A DNA stretch of 48,298 bases, from positions 1 to 48,298 of the IMG/VR virus record IMGVR_UViG_3300030098_001309; one strand, written 5' to 3'. Position numbers and translations under genes: made by a program. Under the pieces are notes generated by a model. The model was not told the DNA's origin, did no database searches, and worked only from the letters and a program-made list of their open reading frames with translations. This document shows, piece by piece, positions 41,142 to 48,110 of the stretch (its first letter is position 1; every line of letters starts with the position of its first letter). The stretch comes from a virus.

Positions 41142-41603
41142 ATGCAAAGTAAAATAGAAGTCAAGCTAATTGACACAAGGTTACCAGATAAGTGTGACAC
41201 CCCAATATTACCTGAGTATGCTACCGCAGGGTCTGCAGGATTAGACTTACGATCAGGCGAGGGGTTTATTCTCAAACCCGGAAGTTCACATAAATTCCAT
41301 ACAGGGATAGCTGTGTTTTTAAATGACCCAAGTATCTGTGGCCTGTTGGTTCCTCGCTCTAGTTTGGGCATAAAAAACATACACCTAACCAATACGCTTG
41401 GTATCATAGACTCAGACTATCAGGGTGAATTGATTGTGCCGCTAACAAACAATGGAGACAAACCTTTTCACGTGAAGGTTGGACAACGAATAGCTCAACT
41501 AGTGGTAATGCCCGTCGTACATGTGCACTGGTTACCTGTTCTTGATTTTAGCGGTGTCACTAAAAGAAACCAAGGCGGTTTCGGCAGCACAGGAGAAAAG
41601 TAA
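41142..41603 (+). CDS. dut: dUTPase
   Basis: The 153-residue trimeric-type dUTP pyrophosphatase has all five motifs: I AGLDLRSG (residues 32-39), II PRSSLG (71-76), III LGIIDSDYQGELIVPLTN (86-103), IV VGQRIAQLVV (113-122), V RNQGGFGSTG (142-151). It converts dUTP to dUMP, keeping uracil out of DNA and supplying dUMP to the thymidylate synthase-like enzyme two genes downstream. It starts one base after the MazG-like stop. Confidence 0.96.
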   Translation: MQSKIEVKLIDTRLPDKCDTPILPEYATAGSAGLDLRSGEGFILKPGSSHKFHTGIAVFLNDPSICGLLVPRSSLGIKNIHLTNTLGIIDSDYQGELIVPLTNNGDKPFHVKVGQRIAQLVVMPVVHVHWLPVLDFSGVTKRNQGGFGSTGEK

Positions 41604-42388
41604 TGAAGATATACATCCCCACAAGAGGTCGAGCATATAATCAGGAGACCTTAAACTGGTTCCCTAAAAGTATGCAAACTGACGGGTCTGTGGTTCTAGT
41701 CGTAGACCCAGATGAACTGGACCAGTACCATAAATACCCAGACACACCCAAGATGGTTATTCCTGAAGGGATGACAGGTATAGGTCCAAAGAGGAAGTAC
41801 ATAGTAGAGAACACAGAAGATCCACGCATCGTCATGTTAGATGATGACCTTCGTTTTTATATTCGTAAAAGCCCGACAGACTGGCATCTGAGGTATTTAG
41901 AGTCTAGTGAATATCCTGCGTTGTTCGGGTTACTAGACGAGTGGATGGATCAAGGATACGCTCATGTTGGGGTAAGTGCTAGAGAAGGTAATAATCGTGT
42001 AGAGACTCTATCGGTTGAAAACACCAGATATATGCGAGTGCTGGGGTATAACCTTGACGCCTTCCCCTCTGATGTAGAGTGGGGCCGAACACAGGTAATG
42101 GAGGATTTTGATATTTCTTTACAGCTTCTTAGAAGAGGCAAAGCGTGTAAGGTAAGTTACTACTACGCACAAGGCCAAAAATCTTCTAATGCAGACGGTG
42201 GCTGTAGTGAATGGAGAACGATAGATGTACATAACGCAGGAGCGGAAAGGTTGCATGAGCTTCACCCAACCTGTGTAAAGGTGGTAGAAAAACAAACTAA
42301 AACAGCTTGGAACGGCTTGCCTCGTAAGGACGTGGTTGTAGGTTGGAAAAAAGCATATAAAGAAGGGGTGGAAAATGCAAGTAATTGA
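41603..42388 (+). CDS. GT-A glycosyltransferase, TET-associated-type (TAGT-like)
   Basis: The 261-residue protein starts MKIYIPTRGRAYNQETLNWF, the typical opening of TET/JBP-associated glycosyltransferases. It then has VVLVVDPDELDQYHKYPDTPKMVIPEG, IGPKRKYIVENTEDPRIVMLDDDLRFY with the DxD-type metal site Asp80-Asp82, and MEDFDISLQLLRRG (about 166-179), a candidate catalytic region. That family glycosylates hydroxymethylated bases in phage DNA. No TET/JBP gene is nearby, but a thymidylate synthase-like gene directly follows, so the acceptor might be hydroxymethyluracil. It overlaps both neighbours. Confidence 0.72.
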   Translation: MKIYIPTRGRAYNQETLNWFPKSMQTDGSVVLVVDPDELDQYHKYPDTPKMVIPEGMTGIGPKRKYIVENTEDPRIVMLDDDLRFYIRKSPTDWHLRYLESSEYPALFGLLDEWMDQGYAHVGVSAREGNNRVETLSVENTRYMRVLGYNLDAFPSDVEWGRTQVMEDFDISLQLLRRGKACKVSYYYAQGQKSSNADGGCSEWRTIDVHNAGAERLHELHPTCVKVVEKQTKTAWNGLPRKDVVVGWKKAYKEGVENASN

Positions 42389-43400
42389 GGTAAGAAACGT
42401 ACACGATGCTCTACTCAGAGGGTTAGAACTTCTCGAGGTTCACGGTATAACCAGAGACAGTAGGAACGGTCAAGTGAGAGAGTCTGAGTGTCCCGTCACT
42501 ACGGTATATCATAGACCACAAGAAAGAGTGCTGTTTTGGGAGCAGAGAGACGCTAACCCATTCTTTCATTTTATGGAGAGCTTGTGGATGCTTGGCGGCA
42601 GACATGACTTGGACTATGTCTACCAGTTCAACAAGGGTATGAAGCGGTACAGCGATGATGGTAAAACTCTGTGGGGAGCGTATGGCTGGAGATGGAGAGA
42701 GTACTGGACAGACCGGACAAATGATCAGTCTATAGACCAACTCAGTATAATCATAAAAAGACTAAAAGAAGACCCAACAGATAGACGCTGTGTTTTACAG
42801 ATGTGGGACGTAGTGTCTGACTTGGATAGAGACGGCAAAGACGTACCGTGCAACACAACTATTTACTTCAAAATTGATGCAGAAAATCGTCTACAGATGA
42901 CGGTCTGTAACAGGTCAAACGATATCATCTGGGGAGCTTACGGGGCTAACGCTGTGCACATGTCAATGTTGCAAGAGTACATGGCTGGAGCTTTGCGTGT
43001 GGATGTCGGTAAATATTATCAAGTGAGTGATAACTACCACGCCTACACAGATGTGTTTAATAAACTAGTGGACAAGTTTTCAGAAATCGATGCGTTTGAT
43101 TTTTTCACAATGAAAGATCTCATTAACTCAAATCCGTACATCACTAACCATACTTACTACCCAATGGTGAATACTACGATAGAGGAATGGGACTTAGACT
43201 TATTAAAATTCTTGGGCAGGACTCCCTTTCAAGAGGTTGAATACAGTGAACCATTTTTCTCAGATGTAGCCGTACCTATACAGGACGCTTGGTGGCACTG
43301 GAAGTTGGACGAACAGAAAGAAGCTATACTAGAAATAGCCAAGTGTGAAGCCAGCGACTGGAGAAAAGTATGCTGGGATTGGTTTAGTAGACGAATGTGA
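42375..43400 (+). CDS. Divergent thymidylate synthase / possible dUMP hydroxymethylase
   Basis: The 341-residue enzyme carries the ThyA fold motifs: RRCVLQMWD (phosphate-binding Arg137/138), DVPCNTTIYFKI with nucleophile Cys159, NRSNDIIWGAYGANAVHMSMLQEYM with the base-binding Asn (Asn192) retained, and YYQVSDNYHAY. Asn, not Asp, suggests dUMP rather than dCMP. The C-terminus ends CWDWFSRRM, lacking the classic TS closing tail, and GAYGAN replaces GLPFN, as in phage thymidylate synthase/hydroxymethylase relatives. It may add a methyl or hydroxymethyl group. Neighbouring dUTPase, glycosyltransferase and hmU-family genes favour hydroxymethyl, but that is unproven. Confidence 0.85.
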   Translation: MQVIEVRNVHDALLRGLELLEVHGITRDSRNGQVRESECPVTTVYHRPQERVLFWEQRDANPFFHFMESLWMLGGRHDLDYVYQFNKGMKRYSDDGKTLWGAYGWRWREYWTDRTNDQSIDQLSIIIKRLKEDPTDRRCVLQMWDVVSDLDRDGKDVPCNTTIYFKIDAENRLQMTVCNRSNDIIWGAYGANAVHMSMLQEYMAGALRVDVGKYYQVSDNYHAYTDVFNKLVDKFSEIDAFDFFTMKDLINSNPYITNHTYYPMVNTTIEEWDLDLLKFLGRTPFQEVEYSEPFFSDVAVPIQDAWWHWKLDEQKEAILEIAKCEASDWRKVCWDWFSRRM

Positions 43401-43413
43401 ATAAGGAGTAGTC

Positions 43414-44094
43414 ATGATTGAACAATGGTCTTACAGCCGACTAAGCTGTTTTGAAAAGTGCCCTAAACAAGCAGAGTTTAAGTTTATCAAAAAGATAAAA
43501 GAACCTGGAAGTCCAGCAATGGATAGAGGAAAGGATATGCACAAACTCTGTGAAGAATATATCAGAGGTAATTACGAAGAGATGCCCTCTCAGCTCAAAG
43601 AGTTTGAAGAGGCGTTTGAAGTTCTAAGAGACTTGTATATTCACGGCCATGTGTTTTGTGAAAGTGACTGGGCTGTAGATAAAAACTGGCAGAAAACTGG
43701 TTGGTTTGAAGAGGATACATGGGGTAGAGCTAAGGTAGACGCCTTTGTGTACGAGGAAGGAATCTCCAAGGAGGCTCGTGTTATTGATTTTAAGACAGGT
43801 CGATACGACGGTAATCAAGAAACACACAGAGAGCAGTGTGAGCTTTACGGTGCTGTAGCACTAAGCCGTTACCCAGAGCTAGAAAGTATCCAGACAGAAA
43901 TGTGGTACTTAGACCATGGTAAAATAGATAGGTATATCTACACACCACAAAGCATAAAAGCTAAACAAGAAAGACTTAATCAACGAGCACTCACTATGAC
44001 TACAGCTGAAGAGTTTCCTGCCAACCCTTCTAAGTTCAAGTGTAAGTGGTGTTATTTCGGTAAACAAAATATGTGTAGGGAGGCTGCAGCGTAA
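43414..44094 (+). CDS. Cas4/RecB-like PD-(D/E)XK nuclease with Fe-S-type cysteines
   Basis: The 226-residue protein starts WSYSRLSCFEKCPKQAEFKF and has the Cas4/AddB-type nuclease set: DRGKDMHKLCEEYI (His43), RAKVDAF (Asp109), VIDFKTGR (Asp125 and Lys127), and EQCELYGAVAL (Gln141 and Tyr145). Four cysteines, Cys16, Cys210, Cys213 and Cys221, match the Fe-S latch of Cas4/AddB. No Cas genes are present, so a replication or recombination exonuclease role is likelier. AAGGAG precedes the ATG. Confidence 0.9.
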   Translation: MIEQWSYSRLSCFEKCPKQAEFKFIKKIKEPGSPAMDRGKDMHKLCEEYIRGNYEEMPSQLKEFEEAFEVLRDLYIHGHVFCESDWAVDKNWQKTGWFEEDTWGRAKVDAFVYEEGISKEARVIDFKTGRYDGNQETHREQCELYGAVALSRYPELESIQTEMWYLDHGKIDRYIYTPQSIKAKQERLNQRALTMTTAEEFPANPSKFKCKWCYFGKQNMCREAAA

Positions 44095-45981
44095 ATGACT
44101 CAAGAACTATTATTCCCACCCGAGGCTGACTGGAAACCACCGACCTCTTTCCCGGACCTGACTAACGTAAAAGAGTTAGCCATTGACTTAGAGACTTGTG
44201 ACCCGTGGCTCATGTCTCATGGTCCAGGGTGGGCGTTCAAGGACAGAGGAGATATCATAGGTATAGCGGTAGCTACTGAAGGATACAAGGGCTACTTTCC
44301 TATTGCGCACACAGCTGGCGGCAATTTAGATGGGGAGGTGGTCCGTAGATGGTTTCAAAAACAGTTAGACGCTCCTAGCGAAAAAATATTCCACAACGCT
44401 CAGTACGATGTGGGGTGGTTAAAGCGTGCAGGTTACGAGATAAGTGGAACTATACACGATACCATGATGGCTGCGCCTCTACTGAATGAGAACCAGTACA
44501 GCTACTCTTTGAATACGCTGGGTAAGTTATACCTCAGTGAAGAAAAAGATGAGTCTATGCTGGACGAAGCTGCACAGGCTTTTGGTGTTAACCCCAAGGC
44601 TGAGATGTATAAATTAGAGGCTAAGTATGTAGGAGCTTACGCAGAGCAAGATGCTGACTTGACCTATAGACTATGGCAAATATTAAAAGAGGGTGTGTCA
44701 ACAGAAGACGTTGCAGACATCTATAAACTAGAAACTTCTCTCATACCTATACTCATAAACATGCGTAGCATGGGGGTGAGGATAGACGTAGACAAAGCTG
44801 ATCAGGTAAAGAAGCAGTTACAAAGAGAAGAGAATAAAATAACAAAAGAAATTAAACGGTGGTACGGGGTAGAACCTGACCTATGGGCAGCTCAATCGCT
44901 AGCTCAAGTTTTTGACAGAGCTGGTCTAGACTACCCTAAAACACCTAAGACTCAGGCACCTAGTTTTGTCGCTAGTTGGTTAGAGGAACACGACCATAAA
45001 CTTCCCATGGCTATTGCCAAAGCTAGAAAACTTAACAAAGCCAGAACCACATTTATAGATAAGATGATACTAGAGCATCTTGTTGACGGTAGAATACACG
45101 GTGAGCTACACCCGCTAAGATCTGATAACGGAGGCACAGTTACAGGGAGGTTCAGTTGCTCTAACCCTAACCTTCAGCAAGTTCCTGCACGTGATCCTAT
45201 GATTGGTAAATTGATACGCAGTCTTTTTATACCGGAACAAGATTCTCATTGGGGGTGTTTTGATTACTCTCAACAAGAACCTCGCCTTACGGTTCATTAC
45301 TCTGTTCTTACTCAGCAGGAGGGTGCGGAAGAAGCCGCTATGGAGTATGCCTATGATGACGCAGATTTTCACCAGATTGTAGCGGACATGGCTAACATAA
45401 GTCGTAAGGAAGCTAAGATTATCAACCTAGGACTGAGCTACGGTATGGGTAAAGATAAGCTAACCACTCAGCTAGGAATCAGTCCAGAGGAGGCTGAAAT
45501 ATTATTTGACCAGTATCACGAGCGTGTACCGTTTATCCGTGGCCTACGCGACTCTGCGGCTCGTATGGGTTCTAACAGAGGTTTTGTTAAAACCTTATTG
45601 GGCCGTAAATGTCGATTTAACCTCTATGAACCGTTTGACCGCAGGGAGCTGCCGTTACCGTTAGAACGCGCCATGGATGAATATGGCGGTAGATTGAAAA
45701 GAGCCTACACCTATAAAGCAATGAACCGTTTAATACAGGGTTCAGCTGCTGATATGACTAAAAAAGCCATGGTCGACTTAGCTAAGGAAGGGTTCTTAGC
45801 ACATACTCAAGTGCACGACGAGTTAAATATTTCTGTAAGCGATAAGAAAGATTGTGAAAAAGCCATAGAGATTATGAGAGACTGCGTTGAATTAAAAGTA
45901 CCTAATAAAGTAGACGCAGAGATAGGTAAGAACTGGGGGGATGTTTTACATTACGAGGACTATTTTAATGACAAGACGTGA
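44095..45981 (+). CDS. polA: Family A DNA polymerase with 3'-5' exonuclease
   Basis: The 628-residue replicative polymerase has exonuclease motifs ELAIDLET (Asp31/Glu33), IFHNAQYDVGWL and YAEQDADLTYRLW, so proofreading is intact. Polymerase motifs are A FDYSQQEPRL (Asp390/Glu395), B RKEAKIINLGLSYG (Arg437, Lys441, Tyr449) and C VHDE (Asp575/Glu576). The residue equivalent to E. coli Phe762 is Leu445, the leucine variant discussed in viral ecology. There is no 5' nuclease domain and no DnaJ insert. It abuts the nuclease gene and overlaps the HTH gene. Confidence 0.96.
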   Translation: MTQELLFPPEADWKPPTSFPDLTNVKELAIDLETCDPWLMSHGPGWAFKDRGDIIGIAVATEGYKGYFPIAHTAGGNLDGEVVRRWFQKQLDAPSEKIFHNAQYDVGWLKRAGYEISGTIHDTMMAAPLLNENQYSYSLNTLGKLYLSEEKDESMLDEAAQAFGVNPKAEMYKLEAKYVGAYAEQDADLTYRLWQILKEGVSTEDVADIYKLETSLIPILINMRSMGVRIDVDKADQVKKQLQREENKITKEIKRWYGVEPDLWAAQSLAQVFDRAGLDYPKTPKTQAPSFVASWLEEHDHKLPMAIAKARKLNKARTTFIDKMILEHLVDGRIHGELHPLRSDNGGTVTGRFSCSNPNLQQVPARDPMIGKLIRSLFIPEQDSHWGCFDYSQQEPRLTVHYSVLTQQEGAEEAAMEYAYDDADFHQIVADMANISRKEAKIINLGLSYGMGKDKLTTQLGISPEEAEILFDQYHERVPFIRGLRDSAARMGSNRGFVKTLLGRKCRFNLYEPFDRRELPLPLERAMDEYGGRLKRAYTYKAMNRLIQGSAADMTKKAMVDLAKEGFLAHTQVHDELNISVSDKKDCEKAIEIMRDCVELKVPNKVDAEIGKNWGDVLHYEDYFNDKT

Positions 45982-46264
45982 GTTAAAAGATCTATACTTT
46001 AATGTCCACATGACCTACACAAACAGCCACACTACACTGGAGGATCTCGGACTGAAGTATGGTCTTACTAAACAGAGAATTTGGCAGATCATACGGTTCT
46101 GTAAACTAGGCAACGGTAACTACTATAAAGGTCTTGAAGAATACAATAATGTCTACAAAAGCTACAGAGAAGAGTTCCCAGATGCGAATGTTAAAACCCT
46201 TAATGAGTTGATGCGTGATTGGATGTCACTCAAAAACATCAGATTGATAAAGAATAAAAAGTAA
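45968..46264 (+). CDS. Small HTH protein (sigma region-4-like)
   Basis: I start it at ATG 45968, with an AGGA site eight bases upstream, rather than the earlier in-frame ATG at 45941 inside the polymerase gene. The 98-residue product begins MTRRELKDLYFNVHMTYTNSH and has a helix-turn-helix, TTLEDLGLKYGLTKQRIWQIIRFC, of the sigma-70 region 4 type. It may regulate early or late transcription or recruit polymerase. The rest is basic and helical. It overlaps the polymerase stop by 14 bases. Confidence 0.75.
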   Translation: MTRRELKDLYFNVHMTYTNSHTTLEDLGLKYGLTKQRIWQIIRFCKLGNGNYYKGLEEYNNVYKSYREEFPDANVKTLNELMRDWMSLKNIRLIKNKK

Positions 46265-46656
46265 TGGGAAAAATAAATTCAAGAAACAAGGGTGCAAGTT
46301 TCGAAAGAGATATTGCGAGTAGACTCAACACATTTTTTGAAGAAAAAGGAATTGATTACAAAGTCAAAAGGAACCTAGAGCAGTATCAAGAAAAAGATCT
46401 CGGCGATCTTAATATCCCTAAACACACCATAGAGTGTAAAAGATATCACAACGGCAACTGGTACAAAGAAGCGTGGTGGGAACAAGTAACAGCTGCCTGT
46501 GGAGAAACTATCCCTATTCTGATATGGAAATACAACCACCAGCCAATCAGGGTTTGTCTTCCGCTCTACGTTCTAACAAATGGTGAAAAAGATTTAACAA
46601 AAACTGCTGTGATAACCTTTGAAGACTGGCTAGACATTGTTGCTAATATTCTTTAA
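46264..46656 (+). CDS. Holliday-junction-resolvase-like PD-(D/E)XK nuclease
   Basis: The 130-residue protein has NSRNKGASFERDIASRLNTF (Glu14), EKDLGDLNIPKHTIECKRYHNG (Asp48, Glu57 and Lys59, the GDL...IECKR catalytic core) and WWEQVTAACGETIPILIWKYNHQPIRV (Gln74). This order and size match the archaeal Hjc-like and related phage resolvases. It would cut branched DNA before packaging. The start overlaps the previous stop (TAATG). A related non-resolvase nuclease is possible. Confidence 0.8.
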   Translation: MGKINSRNKGASFERDIASRLNTFFEEKGIDYKVKRNLEQYQEKDLGDLNIPKHTIECKRYHNGNWYKEAWWEQVTAACGETIPILIWKYNHQPIRVCLPLYVLTNGEKDLTKTAVITFEDWLDIVANIL

Positions 46657-46662
46657 GATTAT

Positions 46663-46744
46663 CCTATACTCTTAAGTTAACCAATATATCATAACCTTAT
46701 ATTTAGTAGTTACAGGCCAAGCATACAGCTAACCGCTACTAAAT
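46663..46744 (+). promoter_or_regulatory. CCTATACT box and 9-bp stem-loop before the DUF932 gene
   Basis: CCTATACT (46663-46670) contains a -10-like TATACT. Downstream, ATTTAGTAG (46701-46709) pairs perfectly with CTACTAAAT (46736-46744) around a 26-base loop, and TTA/TAA can extend the stem with a bulge. The stem ends six bases before the AAAGGAG ribosome site. It may be an mRNA leader that controls translation of the next gene, or an operator. Confidence 0.55.
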
Positions 46745-46761
46745 AAAGAAAGGAGAAACTT

Positions 46762-47790
46762 ATGGTTGCTGCTGTAGAAACAATGGCTTATGCTGGAGAA
46801 GTACCTTGGCATGGCCTAGGTGTTAAGGTTGAGGATAACCTAACGCCTGAAGAAATGTTGATTGCTGCTGAGCTTGATTGGACAGTAAGTAAGCGTCATT
46901 TATTTACACACGCGGACCCCGACGTAAACGCCTCTAACGATTTAATCGGTGTAGAGGACTACTACGTGTTAGTCAGGGACAGCGATAACAAAACCTTTGG
47001 CCCATGTGGTAAACGATTCGTACCCAGTCAAAACAGGGACGCTTTTGAATTTTTCAAAAAGTTTACCGACGCTGGCCAAATGACCATGGAAACTGCAGGC
47101 TCTCTCAAAGGAGGCGAGCAGGTGTGGGGTTTAGCTAACGTCAGTAAAGATTTTACCCTTCCTGGCGACGACCGTGTACTGGGCTACCTACTAGTGAGCG
47201 TGTCTCATAAGTGGGGTAAGTCTAATGAGATACGGTTTACACCCATTCGCGTAGTTTGTAACAATACGTTGACCATGGCTCTAGCTGACCGCACTAGAGC
47301 AGGGTTTAAGATGCCTCATGTTAAAGCCTTAGACAGTGAGGTTTTCGGTGCAGCTGAAGAAGCCCTCGGCCTAGCGGGTGAGAGAATGAAAGAGTTTAAA
47401 GAAAGCGCAGAGTTTCTTAGCTCTAAGAAGTTTAACAAAAACTCAGTCGTTACTTACATCGCTGACCTGTTTCAACCGGACTTACTAGAAGCCCAGAAGG
47501 AAATAGAAACGATGAGTGACACTCGCGCCATCGCTACCCGTCAATCTATGGTTGATGAGTTTAAGCGTATCCCTAGCATGGTGCACCAAGCTATAGATGA
47601 ACAGCCCGGAGCTGCCCTCAAGTCCTCTAAAGGTACTTGGTGGGGGGCTATGAATGCTGTTACGTTTGTGGTTGACCATAAGTGGGGTCATGACCGTGAC
47701 GCTTCCCTCCATAACGCATGGTTCGGTAACCGTGCCTCCCTCAAGCAAAGGGCTATGAACAAGGCGATAGAGTACGCCGAAGCTGCATAG
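46762..47790 (+). CDS. DUF932 / phage-plasmid-like protein (TIGR03299 type)
   Basis: The 342-residue protein opens ETMAYAGEVPWHGLGVKVEDNLTPEEMLIAAELDWTVSKRHLF, the unmistakable start of the DUF932 phage/plasmid family. It continues DYYVLVRDSDNKTFGPCGKRFVPSQNRDAFEFF, IRFTPIRVVCNNTLTMAL and TWWGAMNAVTFVVDHKWGHDRDASLHNAWFG. Members are widespread in phages and plasmids; the function is unknown. Strong AAAGGAG and flanking regulatory elements suggest it is a separate, well-expressed transcript ending at the terminator after it. Confidence 0.92.
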   Translation: MVAAVETMAYAGEVPWHGLGVKVEDNLTPEEMLIAAELDWTVSKRHLFTHADPDVNASNDLIGVEDYYVLVRDSDNKTFGPCGKRFVPSQNRDAFEFFKKFTDAGQMTMETAGSLKGGEQVWGLANVSKDFTLPGDDRVLGYLLVSVSHKWGKSNEIRFTPIRVVCNNTLTMALADRTRAGFKMPHVKALDSEVFGAAEEALGLAGERMKEFKESAEFLSSKKFNKNSVVTYIADLFQPDLLEAQKEIETMSDTRAIATRQSMVDEFKRIPSMVHQAIDEQPGAALKSSKGTWWGAMNAVTFVVDHKWGHDRDASLHNAWFGNRASLKQRAMNKAIEYAEAA

Positions 47791-47797
47791 ACTTTTT

Positions 47798-47841
47798 AAG
47801 GAACGGTGTCAATAACCTTGACACTGTTCCTTTACTTTTTT
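47798..47841 (+). terminator. Strong rho-independent terminator after the DUF932 gene
   Basis: AAGGAACGGTGTCAA (47798-47812) pairs with TTGACACTGTTCCTT (47818-47832) through 15 bp with one G-T wobble and a five-base loop, followed by TAC and a run of six T. It insulates the DUF932 transcript from the last small genes. Confidence 0.9.
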
Positions 47842-47851
47842 ACCCTTCCTT

Positions 47852-47873
47852 TTTAACCTAAGCATAGGTTAAA
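47852..47873. promoter_or_regulatory. Palindromic operator candidate before the last small genes
   Basis: TTTAACCTA-AGCA-TAGGTTAAA is a perfect 9-bp inverted repeat with a four-base centre, 19 bases before the ATG at 47893. It is symmetric and short, like a dimer-repressor site. It lacks a T-run, so it is not a terminator. Confidence 0.5.
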
Positions 47874-47892
47874 TAAGAAACGAGAGACAAGA

Positions 47893-48102
47893 ATGAACAC
47901 AAGAGACTTAGTGAAGTTTTTCCATCAAAACACAAACACATTCGGGCCTGAAGAAGATATCTCAAAGATACCTGAGGTTTTCGTAGAGGAGACCAGCCCT
48001 GGGAACCAAAACAGAGTTACTATCAAAACTCCAATTAAAGCGGTTGAAATTCGTGACGGAAAAATATATCTTAGGATTCACAGTAGAATACTACCTAACT
48101 AG
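47893..48102 (+). CDS. Small protein of unknown function
   Basis: A 69-residue protein with DLVKFFHQNTNTFGPEEDI and TIKTPIKAVEIRDGKIYLRIHSRI. A charged helix followed by beta strands suggests a small folded domain. It lies behind the palindrome at 47852 and a terminator. I do not recognise a family. Confidence 0.6.
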   Translation: MNTRDLVKFFHQNTNTFGPEEDISKIPEVFVEETSPGNQNRVTIKTPIKAVEIRDGKIYLRIHSRILPN

Positions 48103-48110
48103 GATATCTT

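Noticed and set aside
43414-44094. Cas4 of a CRISPR adaptation module
   Set aside because: There are no cas1/cas2 genes or arrays. The nuclease lies in a replication operon, so a Cas4-like replication/recombination nuclease is the simpler reading.
45941-45967. Longer N-terminus for the small HTH protein
   Set aside because: The extra residues fall inside the polymerase reading frame and lack a good ribosome site; ATG 45968 has AGGA eight bases upstream.
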